From Dermanyssus gallinae (lineage: Eukaryota; Arthropoda; Arachnida; Mesostigmata; Dermanyssidae), in contig QVRM01006451.1 of assembly GCA_003439945.1 (NCBI GenBank), positions 714,001 to 778,000 on the forward strand: a stretch of 64,000 bases of DNA. Direction: 5' to 3'. Of the stretch, positions 40,219 to 50,227 are shown piece after piece. A program made the translations under genes and the position numbers. Numbering within the stretch: position 1 is the first letter of the stretch; every line of letters starts with the position of its first letter. The notes below the pieces were generated by a model. The model searched no databases, was not told the origin of the DNA, and saw only the letters and a program-made list of their open reading frames with translations.

Positions 40219-40702
40219 CAAACTTGCGTGCGCAAGGAAACTTAATTTACAGAGTTTTAAACAAGAACCGGCACGAATAGTAGTTACACGATAGGTTGTG
40301 ATAGTATTAGAGACCCCTCTTCCTGTGTGGAATATTAGTTTCACCTATAGGTCCCAGTTACGGGGGATGACAGGAGGTATGAGGGTTTTAGCAGGTATTA
40401 CAAAGGCTTTAGTAGTCACCGATCTACCAGCCGGCGTGTAGTCCTGTAAAGCGTGCCTAAAAGCATTTTCCCCTCCTGTAAAGAAAAACACGATTGCGTT
40501 CTAGGCTCACCATGGGTCGACTGGAAAAACGTATCAGTCGATCGTACACTTTGGCACTGGGATGATATTGTATGACGACAATGACAGCCCAACTATGAGA
40601 CAGATAGCTAGTATTGTCGTAAGTTATTGTTTGTATATTTATTAAATATACTGCTAATTAAAACAAATTGCTCATCATACTGCAGATCAATTAGTTGACC
40701 AT

Positions 40703-40706
<4 letters not shown>
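40219..40706. other. probable 3' flank of the R1-like element, then unique DNA
   Basis: No frame or motif. I cannot tell where the element's 3' UTR ends. A (TA)n tract closes the segment. Confidence 0.4.
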
Positions 40707-40733
<27 letters not shown>

Positions 40734-40734
40734 A
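40707..40734. repeat. (TA)n tract, left flank of mariner
   Basis: TA tract that directly abuts the left terminal repeat of the mariner element. TA continues at 42058-42067 on the other side. Confidence 0.95.
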
Positions 40735-40766
40735 CGAGGTGTGTTCAAAAAGTATCGCGACTTTTG
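40735..40766. repeat. mariner terminal inverted repeat, left
   Basis: 32 bp, perfectly complementary to 42026-42057. It includes the CGAGGTGTGTTC end typical of one mariner subgroup. Confidence 0.95.
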
Positions 40767-40880
40767 TGTTTTTTCAAAAATTATTCATTTATTCATGAAT
40801 ATCTATTTTGTCCCCTTCAAAGTAATCCCCATGAGATATTATACACTTGTGCCAACGGTTTTTCCAATCTTTGAAGCACT

Positions 40881-41852
40881 TCAAAAAACCATTTTTTTTT
40901 TAATCTTGTTCAGCTCCTCCTTCGATGCCGTCTTTATCTCGTCAAGCGTAGCGTAACGTCGTCCTTTCATGGGCCTCTTCAGTTTAGGGAACAAGAAAAA
41001 GTCACAGGGGGCCAGATCTGGGGAATACGGTGGCTGCGGCATCATTAGTGTGTTGTTTTTGGCCAAAAACTCGCGCACAAGCAACGATGTGTGAGCAGGG
41101 GCGTTATCGTGGTGCAAAAGCCAATTTTTGTTCTTCCACAAATCCGGGCGTTTCTGGCGGATTGCTTCGCGCAAATTGCGCATAACTTGCAGGTAATATT
41201 CCTTATTGACCGTTCTACCCTGTGGCAAGAACTCATGATGCACCACGCCCCTGCAATCGAAGAAAACTGTCAGCAAAACTTTCACATTCGACCGAACTTG
41301 GCGCGCTTTTTTCAGTCTTGGTTCGTGCGGCAGCTTCCATTGAGATGATTGAGCTTTGGTTTCCACGTCATAACCATAAACCCACGATTCGTCACCAGTT
41401 ATGACCCTCTGGAGCAAATTTGGGTCGCCGCAGACAGAGTCCAACATCTCATTAGCAATGTTCATGCGATGCTGTTTTTGGTCGCAATTGAGCAATTTTG
41501 GTACAAATTTCGCGGCGACCCGTCTCATGCCCAAATCATTGATAAAAATCGAATGGCACGAGCCAATCAATATGTTTAGGTCCTCAGCAACTTCTCTAAC
41601 GGTGATTCGACGATTGGCCAATACCATTTTCTCCACTTCATTAATTTTTTCGTCTGTTGTTGAAGTGCTCGGGCGTCCGGCACGCTCTTCGTCGTTCACA
41701 TCTTCTCGGCCTTCTGAGAACATTTTGTACCACCGATAAACGTTGCTTCGGTCCAAGGTAGCTTCTCCGTATGCCACAGTCAACATTCGGAATGCATCCG
41801 CGCACTTAATTTCGTTTTTCACACAAAATTTGATACAGGTTCTTTGATCCAT
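40881..41852 (-). CDS. mariner transposase (DD34D), C-terminus frameshifted
   Basis: Cut-and-paste transposase of the mariner family. It binds the terminal repeats and moves the element into TA sites. I start it at the ATG at 41852 (MDQRTCIKF), the usual start of this group, not at the in-frame ATG 15 codons upstream. That gives 323 residues. Residues 1-115 are the two helix-turn-helix units and linker. FVPKLL at 116-121 replaces the WVPHEL motif. The catalytic aspartates are Asp154 (TGDESW), Asp249 (HHDNAPAH) and Asp284 (APCDFF), spacing 94 and 34, so the triad is complete. The frame ends early (KKKMVF, stop at 40881-40883) because a run of ten A places the last part out of phase. In the neighbouring frame the usual tail with W, C and GDYFEGD continues to a stop at 40788-40790, which would bring the total to about 350 residues, normal for the family. 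Whether the short form works is unknown. Confidence 0.93.
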   Translation of the reverse strand: MDQRTCIKFCVKNEIKCADAFRMLTVAYGEATLDRSNVYRWYKMFSEGREDVNDEERAGRPSTSTTDEKINEVEKMVLANRRITVREVAEDLNILIGSCHSIFINDLGMRRVAAKFVPKLLNCDQKQHRMNIANEMLDSVCGDPNLLQRVITGDESWVYGYDVETKAQSSQWKLPHEPRLKKARQVRSNVKVLLTVFFDCRGVVHHEFLPQGRTVNKEYYLQVMRNLREAIRQKRPDLWKNKNWLLHHDNAPAHTSLLVREFLAKNNTLMMPQPPYSPDLAPCDFFLFPKLKRPMKGRRYATLDEIKTASKEELNKIKKKMVF

Positions 41853-42025
41853 TTTTTTGAATAGGTAAAAATCGAAGACGATCCAAAACACGTGCAAGCA
41901 AAGCAGCTGTCAACAATTAAGTGAACATTCAAAATGGCCAAGCTTGTCGGCATAAGTGAGAGACATGAGTACCAACATAACGCCACAAAAAATCGAAATT
42001 CGAATATACGTAACTCGCGAAAATT

Positions 42026-42057
42026 CAAAAGTCGCGATACTTTTTGAACACACCTCG
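42026..42057. repeat. mariner terminal inverted repeat, right
   Basis: 32 bp, perfect complement of the left repeat. The transposase start lies about 170 bp inside this end. Confidence 0.95.
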
Positions 42058-42067
42058 TATATATATA

Positions 42068-42545
42068 CTTTCCTCTATTATCTTGATTCTCATACGTGCC
42101 AACGTCACCCAACTACAGCAAATCGATGCACTTGCAACGACTTTCTCTCGTAGACCAGTAGTAACAGAAATAAAGATAATCAATAATAATAATCACCATC
42201 TTGCTTGAGGCACGGCGCCACTGAGGCGGGATGTGTTCCCGAACACGCAGAAAAAAACAGAAGTGGCGTAAATTCGCAGAATTTGAGCATAGATATAATT
42301 TCGTGCCGATTGCAATGAGGACAATGGGCCCGGCCAGCAGAAGTACAAGGACATTTATTAAAAAAACTTAAGTAATCGAATACAAGCAAACACTACGGAT
42401 GCACGCGAAGGCGAGTTTCTGAGGCAGCTGCTTTCATTGGCAGTTTGCAGAGAAAATGCCGCGTCGATATTAGGTGCGATGGGCTGCGAATAGCTAGAGA
42501 AAAACCCTTAAATAATAGAGATACAATTTACACCTCTCAATTGTA
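42068..42545. other. non-coding DNA
   Basis: No gene recognised between the mariner element and the large AAT tract. Confidence 0.5.
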
Positions 42546-42550
42546 TTGTT

Positions 42551-42693
<143 letters not shown>

Positions 42694-42834
42694 GTTAACC
42701 CACAAGGAGATTCATTAAAGAGCTTGGCGGTGTGCAGAGGTAACGTTGCCTGTATGCCTGGGTCAATGTTTTGAGAGGAAGAGACTGCCACCGATATATT
42801 TAATTATATATACACAATTGTATCATCAGCAATA

Positions 42835-42866
42835 AACAATAATAAAACAATAATAAAATAATAATA

Positions 42867-42926
<60 letters not shown>

Positions 42927-42975
42927 TTAATAATATTAATAATAATAATAATATTAATAAAAATAACAGTAATAT
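42835..42975. repeat. interrupted (AAT)n microsatellite
   Basis: AAT units with AAAC, TAG and ATT interruptions, ending in TAATATTAATAAT blocks. Confidence 0.9.
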
Positions 42976-42999
42976 ATGAAGAAAGTGCCGTTATACCTC

Positions 43000-44417
43000 A
43001 GAGCAAGCACGGCTTGGCTTGCTTACCGTTGACCAACATCGACGAGATTCGGCGGCGGCGACATGGCGCGCCGTCGTTTCGTCTCGTCGTTTGTCTTCAT
43101 CGAAATCGGGACGCGACGGCAGTGGCGGCGGCTGCCCCGCCAGACGTGTGAGGGTGGCAGCGGTTCGCGCAGGCGGCCACACCGAGAAGAAGCTGCAGCA
43201 GCAGCAGCAGAAGCATAGGGCTTGGCTTGTCGTCAACAAAGACTTGCGTACATACAGAGACGAGTACATGCACGAGTACACACCTCCTACACACAGACGA
43301 ATTTCCGTAATGGCTTCGCACCATTAGTTGGTCGGAGGCATCTTGGTCCGCATCTCTATCCAGCTATATATCTATCTATCTATCTATCTCACTATCCTCT
43401 GTCGTCCTTGCCTTTTGTTCCTAGTTCCTAGTGCTCGGTAAGGGCCTGCCCTTCAATCCGGTCGTCTACGCAGCACGCGCACCGTAAACAGTGACGATGT
43501 TCGCGGTAGCAGCGGTCCTCCTCCAGCAGCAGCAGAAAAAGAAACCTCTTCGGTCAATCAGAGCGGAGAGCGCAAATAGACGGAATAGAAGACGTATTGT
43601 GGTGAGAAACGATTAAAGTACTGCTTATCTTTTCTCTTTCTCTCTCTGTCTCTCTATGATTTTACATCTTCTTGTTTTTTGTTTTATCTTGTTTCGTCGT
43701 CACCTTCAGCGCCCCTATGTGCGTGTCGCAATGTCGCCCTCGATATCTGCCCCGGCAGAAGCCGCACGTCTATCAGCCCACCCACTGGCAGAAGAACTAC
43801 ACCCACGACACCCACGACAACATAAGCATTGTCATCAGCAACAACCACGCAACATTTATATTGCTAGCAACAACCACAAGAACATTAGTATTGTTAGCAA
43901 CAATCACAACAACAACTGGGGGGTGGGGGGGAGGAGGGATAGCTTAGCTTGTCGCAACAGCTATCGCGCTCATCACTACTCATGCTGGATAACGATGACA
44001 GATGGAAAAAGTCTAGCTGACAACCTGGCCGAACTTGAAATGGCGCCGGTCACTGACACATACAGACACAATGACCTTCCTCCCCGTTGTCCATCGTCGC
44101 CGTTGTTCTATTCCAGTGCACGCGCTCGGCATACTGTCTTCGTCTTTCCCACTTTTTCATCCTATATATATATATATATATATATGACAGAAGAGGCCGC
44201 GGCCCGCATCAGGATTAGAGGCTGAAAAAGACGGAAAGTATCGCGTGCACTGCAAAGGATGAGCGCCGGCAGCGGACAGCGAGAAGGCAGGTCGATGAGT
44301 CTATAGGCTGTGTGAGTGACCAGCGGCGTTTTAGGTTCGACCAGATTGGCTTCTAGGCTTTATCCATCTATCATCGTTATATGTATCCTTTGTGCTCGCA
44401 TAAAGAGAGCGCCACAA

Positions 44418-44453
<36 letters not shown>

Positions 44454-44660
44454 CTGTGTTTTGCGTGCCCACTATCTTTATCGGAGGTGCTACTAAAAGG
44501 ATGGGACTTTGCTGACCGAGGCGAGGCAGGCAGGAGTGGCAGCGTAGGAGACAGCAGCCCTACTGCAAGCCGCATTCGCCTATTGTCGACATTGTCGGAC
44601 CTTTCCTTTTTGTTTTTATTCACTTCTTTCGGTCAGCCCAGATTGCAAGCAAACAAGACA
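43000..44660. other. GC-rich and low-complexity block
   Basis: No gene recognised. It includes CGGCGG/GTCG-rich DNA (43020-43200), CAG repeats (43195-43212), (CTAT)n at 43366-43392, pyrimidine-rich DNA (43620-43660), CAACAA-rich DNA (43820-43920), and TA tracts at 44163-44185 and 44420-44451. The 189-codon plus frame 43656-44225 is rich in low-complexity His/Asn and ends after a TA tract, so I regard it as chance. Confidence 0.4.
44420..44451. repeat. (TA)n microsatellite
   Basis: TA tract of 32 bp. Confidence 0.95.
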
Positions 44661-44912
44661 AAGCCAGTGGCAAAGTGGTATGGTCATGGACCATAGATAT
44701 TTAGTTAGCTTAAGTTTACCGAGTAGTAAACATTTAAACAAACGGCATATATACTGTTTTGGCTTAAATTGACAGATGTTAAAACAACTGCATACAAATG
44801 GGCGTGTGTCGCGCCGGATTCACCTTCACTATGTCCAGCATGCGGGTACTGTCATGTGTTTTATAAACTAAATGTAGTCTTATAAGTTTGTGTGTGCCGA
44901 CGTGATCTAGGA

Positions 44913-45060
44913 TACTAGTGCGCTAGCCATGGTTGCCATCTACCGGGGTGTCGCCGGTTCGATCCCTGTTGTTGATCGAATTTTCTTTTGAGCGATGCTC
45001 ATTGAAAATAGATGATAAACCATACTGCTGAGAGTCAGCGGTCATGCCGTCCCAAGCACT
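44913..45060 (+). repeat. tRNA-derived SINE-like unit
   Basis: A perfect B box GGTTCGATCCC (44956-44966) follows a weak A-box-like TAGTGCGCTAG (44916-44926) by 30 bp. The tail GATAAACCATACTGCTGAGA then GTCAGC resembles the tail of the unit at 36.2 kb (CTGAGA-x-TCAGC shared). It cannot form a full tRNA. Confidence 0.4.
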
Positions 45061-45273
45061 GTTGGAAAGACCCTAGATATCTTAGCATGTCCGGCTCTCG
45101 GTGCATTAAAGGTATACCTCAGGTTAAACTTCAAGCCCGTAGAGGAAACGGAGGGTGGTCTAGACGTGTTTTTTTAGCACAAGAGGCTGTTATATTATAC
45201 CTTGCAACACACTATAATGTTATTAGAGTGTGTAACAAGGCGTATGGAGGAAGTACACAAATATGTATATTGG

Positions 45274-45274
45274 A

Positions 45275-45319
<45 letters not shown>
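45274..45319. repeat. (TA)n microsatellite
   Basis: TA tract of about 45 bp with one ATACATA. Confidence 0.95.
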
Positions 45320-45320
<1 letters not shown>

Positions 45321-46065
45321 CTAAAAGAGCAGACGACAACGGCCAGAGTTTCATAGCCCCCTGCTGTTTTATAAAGTGCCAATAAATGTTTAGTGAGAAC
45401 TATTAACATCTACTAACAGCTAACAAGTATGCGATCGCTATTATGGCTCATCAGAATGTCATTGCCATATTTTGAGACGAGTCCGTTAACACATCATCAA
45501 TATATGTTGTTTCATACGCCTGTGACAGCTGTCCGTAGCCTGACAGGGTTTCCTCGCTATTTAACTAAACGCGATTTCCTAACCAATATCTTGCCCATTA
45601 AATAATCTCTTTGTACAATGAAAGACCATAGAGTTAAAGCGATGCCTTATATAAAAATCATACACAATGTTTTTCACAGATATAATTTACAAACATATAG
45701 GCGGATACTGGACAGGCATGTATACCAACGAACAAACATGTGAGACAGCCGAATGTTGCAGAACAATAATCAGATACATAATCAAATTTCACTACGTTTT
45801 ACTCTTGATAAGGTAAGGCCGACCCCCCTTGGTCTTTTTGAGACACTTAACGTTGGTTGGACCGGGACTGGCTGCATGACTTGCCTCAGAACAACAGCAG
45901 CATTGGCTGCTTTGTGTTACGTAATATCGAATGTCAACGCACTGGGCGCATTCAGCCAATGCTGCAGCAGTACAGTTTCAAGTTGCCACAGAGCAGAGAG
46001 CTGCTCAATCGCCGCTAAGACGAAGGTTTACAAAGTTAGCGGACAAGCGACCAGGGCACAGTAAT
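45320..46065. other. non-coding DNA
   Basis: The plus frame 45753-46064 (103 codons) has no recognisable domain. Confidence 0.45.
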
Positions 46066-46069
46066 TAAC

Positions 46070-46155
46070 TGTATATATATATATATATATTATATATATA
46101 TATATATAAATATATGTATATATATATATATATATATAGATATATATATATAAAT

Positions 46156-46192
<37 letters not shown>

Positions 46193-46205
46193 TATATATA
46201 TATAA

Positions 46206-46248
<43 letters not shown>

Positions 46249-46311
46249 GATATATATATATATATATTCTATATACGTTTTATTATTTTAAATATATACA
46301 TACATATATAC
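46070..46311. repeat. long compound (TA)n tract at retroelement 3' end
   Basis: About 200 bp of TA with TATAAATA, TAGATA and TATTATA interruptions, then TATACATACATATATACAC meeting the 3' end of copy 2 of the R2/R4-like element. Confidence 0.93.
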
Positions 46312-46974
46312 ACGGTCGGAACATGACATTTGGGTCCCTGCGAACGTGTGCACCATTACGGGGGATCCAGTGTAGGGACCAGCCATTTCTGGAGGGTGCC
46401 CCGAACCGAGGCTGCATTGTTCCGTTGTAGATCCAGTGGTAGACGTTGTCTGAGAAAAACGCCCGCTTGTTTATCTCCGCTGGCAAGGCTAGAATCAGCC
46501 TCTTCCCATCCTTCTGTAGCAAACTGCAAGTGGACGGACCGGGCCCGCCAAGGGTCTCGAAGGCAAGTGGGTAAAACCCGTACGGGTACCCCCAATGTTC
46601 TGATACTTTCTAACCCTGCCTGCCTCGGCGAGAGCCAAAGCATGATCAGCCCGACCCGCTCCAGCACTGACTATTGAAGGAGCTAATGAGTCAGTAACTG
46701 TCGCGTCCCAAACCAGCATGCATTCGCTCTCGAACGAAGTTAAGGTCAGCCCGTCAGGTCTCTTCCCGTCCTCCCTGTCTAGTCCGATGGGTTCCACGAC
46801 GCACGGCAGACTACTGGATCATAAAGTTTGACTGAAGGTTTCATCCAAGGCATGGTGTCTTGCTTGCCTACTTGCGCTGACGATACAGGACAGCCCGTGG
46901 CGTCCGTCTAGCCGGACGACATCTTCGCCGACGCAGGTAGAAGGTCTGTCCCCAAACGAAGTCCGACCGCAATC
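46312..46974 (-). mobile_element. R2/R4-like non-LTR element, 5'-truncated copy 2
   Basis: Minus-strand homologue of the long copy from its CCHC region to the 3' end. It shows DGRHGLSC, RHHALDETFSQTL, REDGKRPDGLTL and WDATVTD in order, then RFGAPSRNGW and the 3' UTR ending CATGTTCCGACCGTG at 46312. The first Cys pair of the knuckle is changed (CVGED instead of CVCGN). Two or three frameshifts break it. It begins abruptly at 46974 (matching 51897 of the long copy), a 5' truncation, and its 3' end abuts TA repeats. Confidence 0.85.
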
Positions 46975-47046
46975 AACAGATGCAAGGATGACTGGGACTT
47001 TCGCAGTCGCAGACTTAGTTATAGACATGTCACAATAAAAAAATCG

Positions 47047-47169
47047 ACACAACCATTTTCGGTGATTTTGTTTTTACTTCGAAACAAAACAATTCTGCCT
47101 TCTCGCCCCATTAAAAAATGATTATTTTTGCCGAGTTGTACCATATCTTAAATTGTGTTGGGCAAACTC

Positions 47170-47173
<4 letters not shown>
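47047..47173. repeat. diverged relative of the 23.9-kb MITE right arm
   Basis: CACAACCAT...CTTCGAAACAAAAC...CTTCTCGCCCCAT...GCCGAGTTGTACCA lies in the same order as CACAACCAT...CTTCTAAACAAAAC...CTTCCCTCCAT...GCCGAGTTCTATCA in the MITE right arm. It ends CTCTGCA directly before (TA)n, as the MITE ends CCCTG before (TA)n. Confidence 0.55.

Positions 47174-47206
<33 letters not shown>
47172..47206. repeat. (TA)n microsatellite
   Basis: TA tract of about 35 bp. Confidence 0.95.
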
Positions 47207-47209
<3 letters not shown>

Positions 47210-47593
47210 TAGTGTTAGCTGCCAATGTTGTGGCAGTGATATACCTTATTCATGGTGAGCTATTTGACCTTGATGTGATCTTGGCCGCTCTTGCTCATCT
47301 GTCGGCTCTTCCGGTGCCCCGTAGTAGTGAGAGGCCCCTATGTTAACGGCGCGGCATTCGTTATTGTTTTGTTCGTTGCTGTTGCTGTTGTTGTTACTAT
47401 TGTTGTTGGAGTCGCGATATTCGTCATTGTCGTAATAGTTGCCTTTGTTTCCGTTCTCTCTCCTAGAGATAGCCATATACAACAAAGCCACCGGGGGTGG
47501 CGTCAACGGAGCTGGGGTTAGCGAGTCCCATCGGATGACCGACCCAATGGTGGTCCGCACCACAAGCCAGTACATGTATGGACGGATGAATTC

Positions 47594-47629
<36 letters not shown>

Positions 47630-48950
47630 GTATAAATGTATGCACACATGCGTGCTTATAGATAGATACCGATGGTGTGTGTGTTTATGTGCACGTGTGT
47701 CTGTGTGTGCACATATGTGAATGCACATGTGTTCGCATGAGTGGCAGTGAGAGGTTTCTGCGGGTGCATCTGCAGTGTCTGTACCAGCATGCGTATGCAT
47801 TCTGTGTATTCTGGTAAATGGGCGAGACGTTGTATGACGAGCCATGAACGCCTCGACGGTCGTCTCGTACACCTGCCATCTTGTTTTCCTTTTGCCCTGC
47901 CTCGCCGTTTCTCTCTCGACCAACCGGAAGCCGTTTCTCTTCACTATTGAGGTTGCGGCTGCTGCTGCCGCTGTTGGCTGTAGCAACCGCCTGACATTAC
48001 TGGTATACTTTGCGCGTCTTTTTCGCCTCCCACCTCGGTCCCTAGTCGGACATTACCGGCCCCTCTGCTGCTGCCGCCGAAGTCGGCCTTTTCCTGTTTG
48101 TCTTTATTTTCCTCTCTGGTTGTTGCCTTCGTGCTGCTCTCCTTCTACCTTCTCGCAGAACACGATCTTTGTGGCGCCTGCGAGCGCTGGTCTTAGCCGT
48201 GGCCGCGAAACAGAAAAGATATTGGATAACAATACGCGAAGGATGGGGAGGATAGTGGGTTGGGGGCGGATGATACCGATGATCATCACACACGTGAGGA
48301 AAACAGAGCAAAAGCGAGATGGAGATTGAGAAGCCGCCACATGCGCCCTACCGGCCACCCCCGGACGGCGGATGGGCAAAGGCAAGAAGGCAGAAGACGG
48401 ACGGGCGGGCGGGAGAAAACTAGCAAGAGGCTACCGACAAAGGATTGGGGCTGCAACTTTACCCTAGACTCAACGAGCCGATCTTCCACCAACCAAACGG
48501 GCGGTGGTTTGGTTGGTGAAAGATCGGACTTTTTGTCTTCTCACCCTTACTTCTGTTCTTTTTCGTTCTTCTCCTTATCTTCGTGTGTTTTTTTTTCTAT
48601 CTGTCTGTTCCTCTTTGTTTCTCTGTTGCTTTCTCAGTCTCATTTTCTGTCTGTCTCTGGCTCTGTCTTTTTAGTCTGCCAGTGGCTTTTCCCCTCTGGT
48701 TCTCTTCGTTTTCGTCGTCGAGTGTGTTCTCGGGCGCAGATGGGAAGCTGACGACGACGCTGACGACGGCGCTGCCGTCGTTACGGCCGTCGACATCGTG
48801 GAGCTCTTATCGAGTCGTGAAAGCTGCAAATAAGAGTTTGCCTCGCTTACCTCAGGCAACTTCTAATAAGCATAGCGGAGGCGGCATATTGGCTACCGAC
48901 CAGCCGCAAATGCCGTCCCATTTGCCCTAAGCACATTGCGTGCAAAAACG
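47210..48950. other. GC-rich and low-complexity block
   Basis: Contains GTT/CAACAA-rich DNA (47370-47410), (TA)n (47595-47628), GTGTGTG-rich DNA (47670-47740), GCTGCTGCC (47955), a pyrimidine-rich stretch (48530-48680) and CGACGACG (48750-48780). The minus frame 47246-47986 (246 codons) runs through the TA and GT repeats (SNNNSNNNSNSN, THTRAHKHTHH, YIYIYI). I consider it an artefact of repeats rather than a gene. Confidence 0.4.
47595..47628. repeat. (TA)n microsatellite
   Basis: TA tract of about 34 bp. Confidence 0.95.
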
Positions 48951-48959
48951 CTACGTGTA

Positions 48960-49440
48960 TATACATACACACATGTGTATATATATATATATATACGTTT
49001 ATTTAGTACAAATGTATTAAAAATATATTTTATCTATATGCATATATAGACAACAATAATAATAATAATTAGAGAGTGGTGGCGGACGCCAAGAAGTGCG
49101 GACGTGTGCACATCGAGCTCTGAGGAAACACGTCCATTCGTGTGTGTGCAGGATGGCAAACCCAGGGAGTTGCATACCAGAGTAATGTTTGTAACTTATT
49201 GATCAGTTTGGTGTACTGTGTGTCGCCATGCGACAGACGCACGAGCAGCCATGAGGCTGTGAAGATCCACACGACATGATGAAGCGAAACGAAACTACTG
49301 CGTAACGGTCCGTAGGCTTCAGCGGCACGCCGCTGTCATTCAAATTCGAATTCTAACGGCTGCTTAACTAAATGTTGATGCTAGAACATAGCCACCGCAA
49401 TGCCAATAACCGCTGTGTTTCACTTGAGAAGCAGCAGCAA
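48960..49440. other. non-coding DNA
   Basis: Nothing recognisable. A short (TA)n occurs at about 48978-48995. Confidence 0.5.
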
Positions 49441-49446
49441 TACGGC

Positions 49447-49518
<72 letters not shown>
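49447..49518. repeat. (AAT)n microsatellite, 5' flank of the R2/R4-like element
   Basis: About 24 AAT units on the plus strand, ending TATTAATAG immediately before the retroelement's 5' region. The same triplet in the same strand sense resumes after the element's 3' end. Confidence 0.95.
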
Positions 49519-49729
49519 TTAATAGCTGCTGCACAACAAAAGGATGTTAACGCAATTGAATCAGGCCTGAGTTATCCGTGGTCACTGGAGTAGGTGTTGC
49601 GACCTCCAATGAGGCTGCTCTCCGTAGTGGGCAAGTTAAAAGGTCTCGCCTTATAATGACAGATCATGGAGACAACGGGCCTTACCACGGGCTCGCCAGC
49701 CCGGGCAGTCGAACCCTAATAGGGTCCCC

Positions 49730-49792
49730 TGTCCAACTTGCGCACTTACGTTTACACGAAGAGGCCTGTGTCGACACATTACGGTGAAGCAC
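49730..49792 (+). pseudogene. N-terminal C2H2 zinc finger of the R2/R4-like element
   Basis: In frame 2, C-P-T-C-x3-F-x4-L-x2-H-x4-H is visible. The spacing is C-x2-C-x11-H-x4-H, one residue shorter than the usual x12. R2-type elements carry one to three such fingers at the N-terminus for target binding. The finger lies in the same frame as the RT fragment at 50228, but stops separate them. Confidence 0.6.
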
Positions 49793-49829
49793 AGAGGGGG
49801 TGCCCACAACATAATCGACGGTCAGAGCG

Positions 49830-50182
49830 CTCGAACTCTCGGTTTACCGCGGATCAGTTAATCAGTGTCATTCAAGCTGTCACTCGCCGCTGGCGGTTGG
49901 TCCGCATCTTGCCGAAATCAGTACGTAGGCAAGTTGCCGAAGTGTTCACTAAGGTGTTGTGCTCAGTCGCAGATAACAACGACAGTACTGCCTGGCTTGC
50001 TCTGTTCTCTTTCGCGCCCGTCGTCCTCCGCCTTCCCAATGGTGGGAAAGATGACCGCTAGTTGGCGGTTATCGTCCGGAAGAACCTCCGCGATTTTACT
50101 GATGGAAAACGGTTTGACCTTAGCGGTAGCCCCGTCCCAAACCAACCTCCACGGCAGCGGACGGTCGACACCGTCCGGCTAG
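49830..50182 (+). pseudogene. N-terminal region of the R2/R4-like ORF
   Basis: Frame 1 (within 49738-50061) reads RRWRLVRILPKSVRRQVAEV, then an AWLALFSFAPVVLRLPNGGK block. This resembles the region between finger and RT in related animal elements (IPKxxRxxxAxxL...AWxxLLxFxxxxLxxPxRGG). After 50061 the reading passes to other frames. No catalytic motif is expected here. Confidence 0.5.
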
Positions 50183-50227
50183 CCATTACCAAGCTCTCGG
50201 AAGGCGATGTGCTAGGCGGCTAGGGTC

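Larger units (their letters stand above)
40735..42057 (-). mobile_element. mariner element, nearly intact (1323 bp)
   Basis: Perfect 32-bp terminal inverted repeats start CGAGGTGTGTTCAAAAAGTA at 40735 and end with their complement at 42057. TA flanks both ends (40733-40734 and 42058-42059), as expected of mariner target duplication. The length of 1.3 kb is usual for the family. One transposase gene on the minus strand fills most of it. The terminal repeats show no differences, so the copy is young. Its insertion site is a (TA)n microsatellite. Confidence 0.96.

Noticed and set aside
43656..44225. 189-codon plus frame rich in His and Asn
   Set aside because: It follows CAACAA and CCAC repeats and ends after reading a TA tract; no domain.
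47246..47986. 246-codon minus-strand frame
   Set aside because: It runs through GT-rich and TA repeats and a CAA-type tract (THTRAHKHTHH, YIYIYI, SNNNSNNN). No domain; best explained by repeats without stops.
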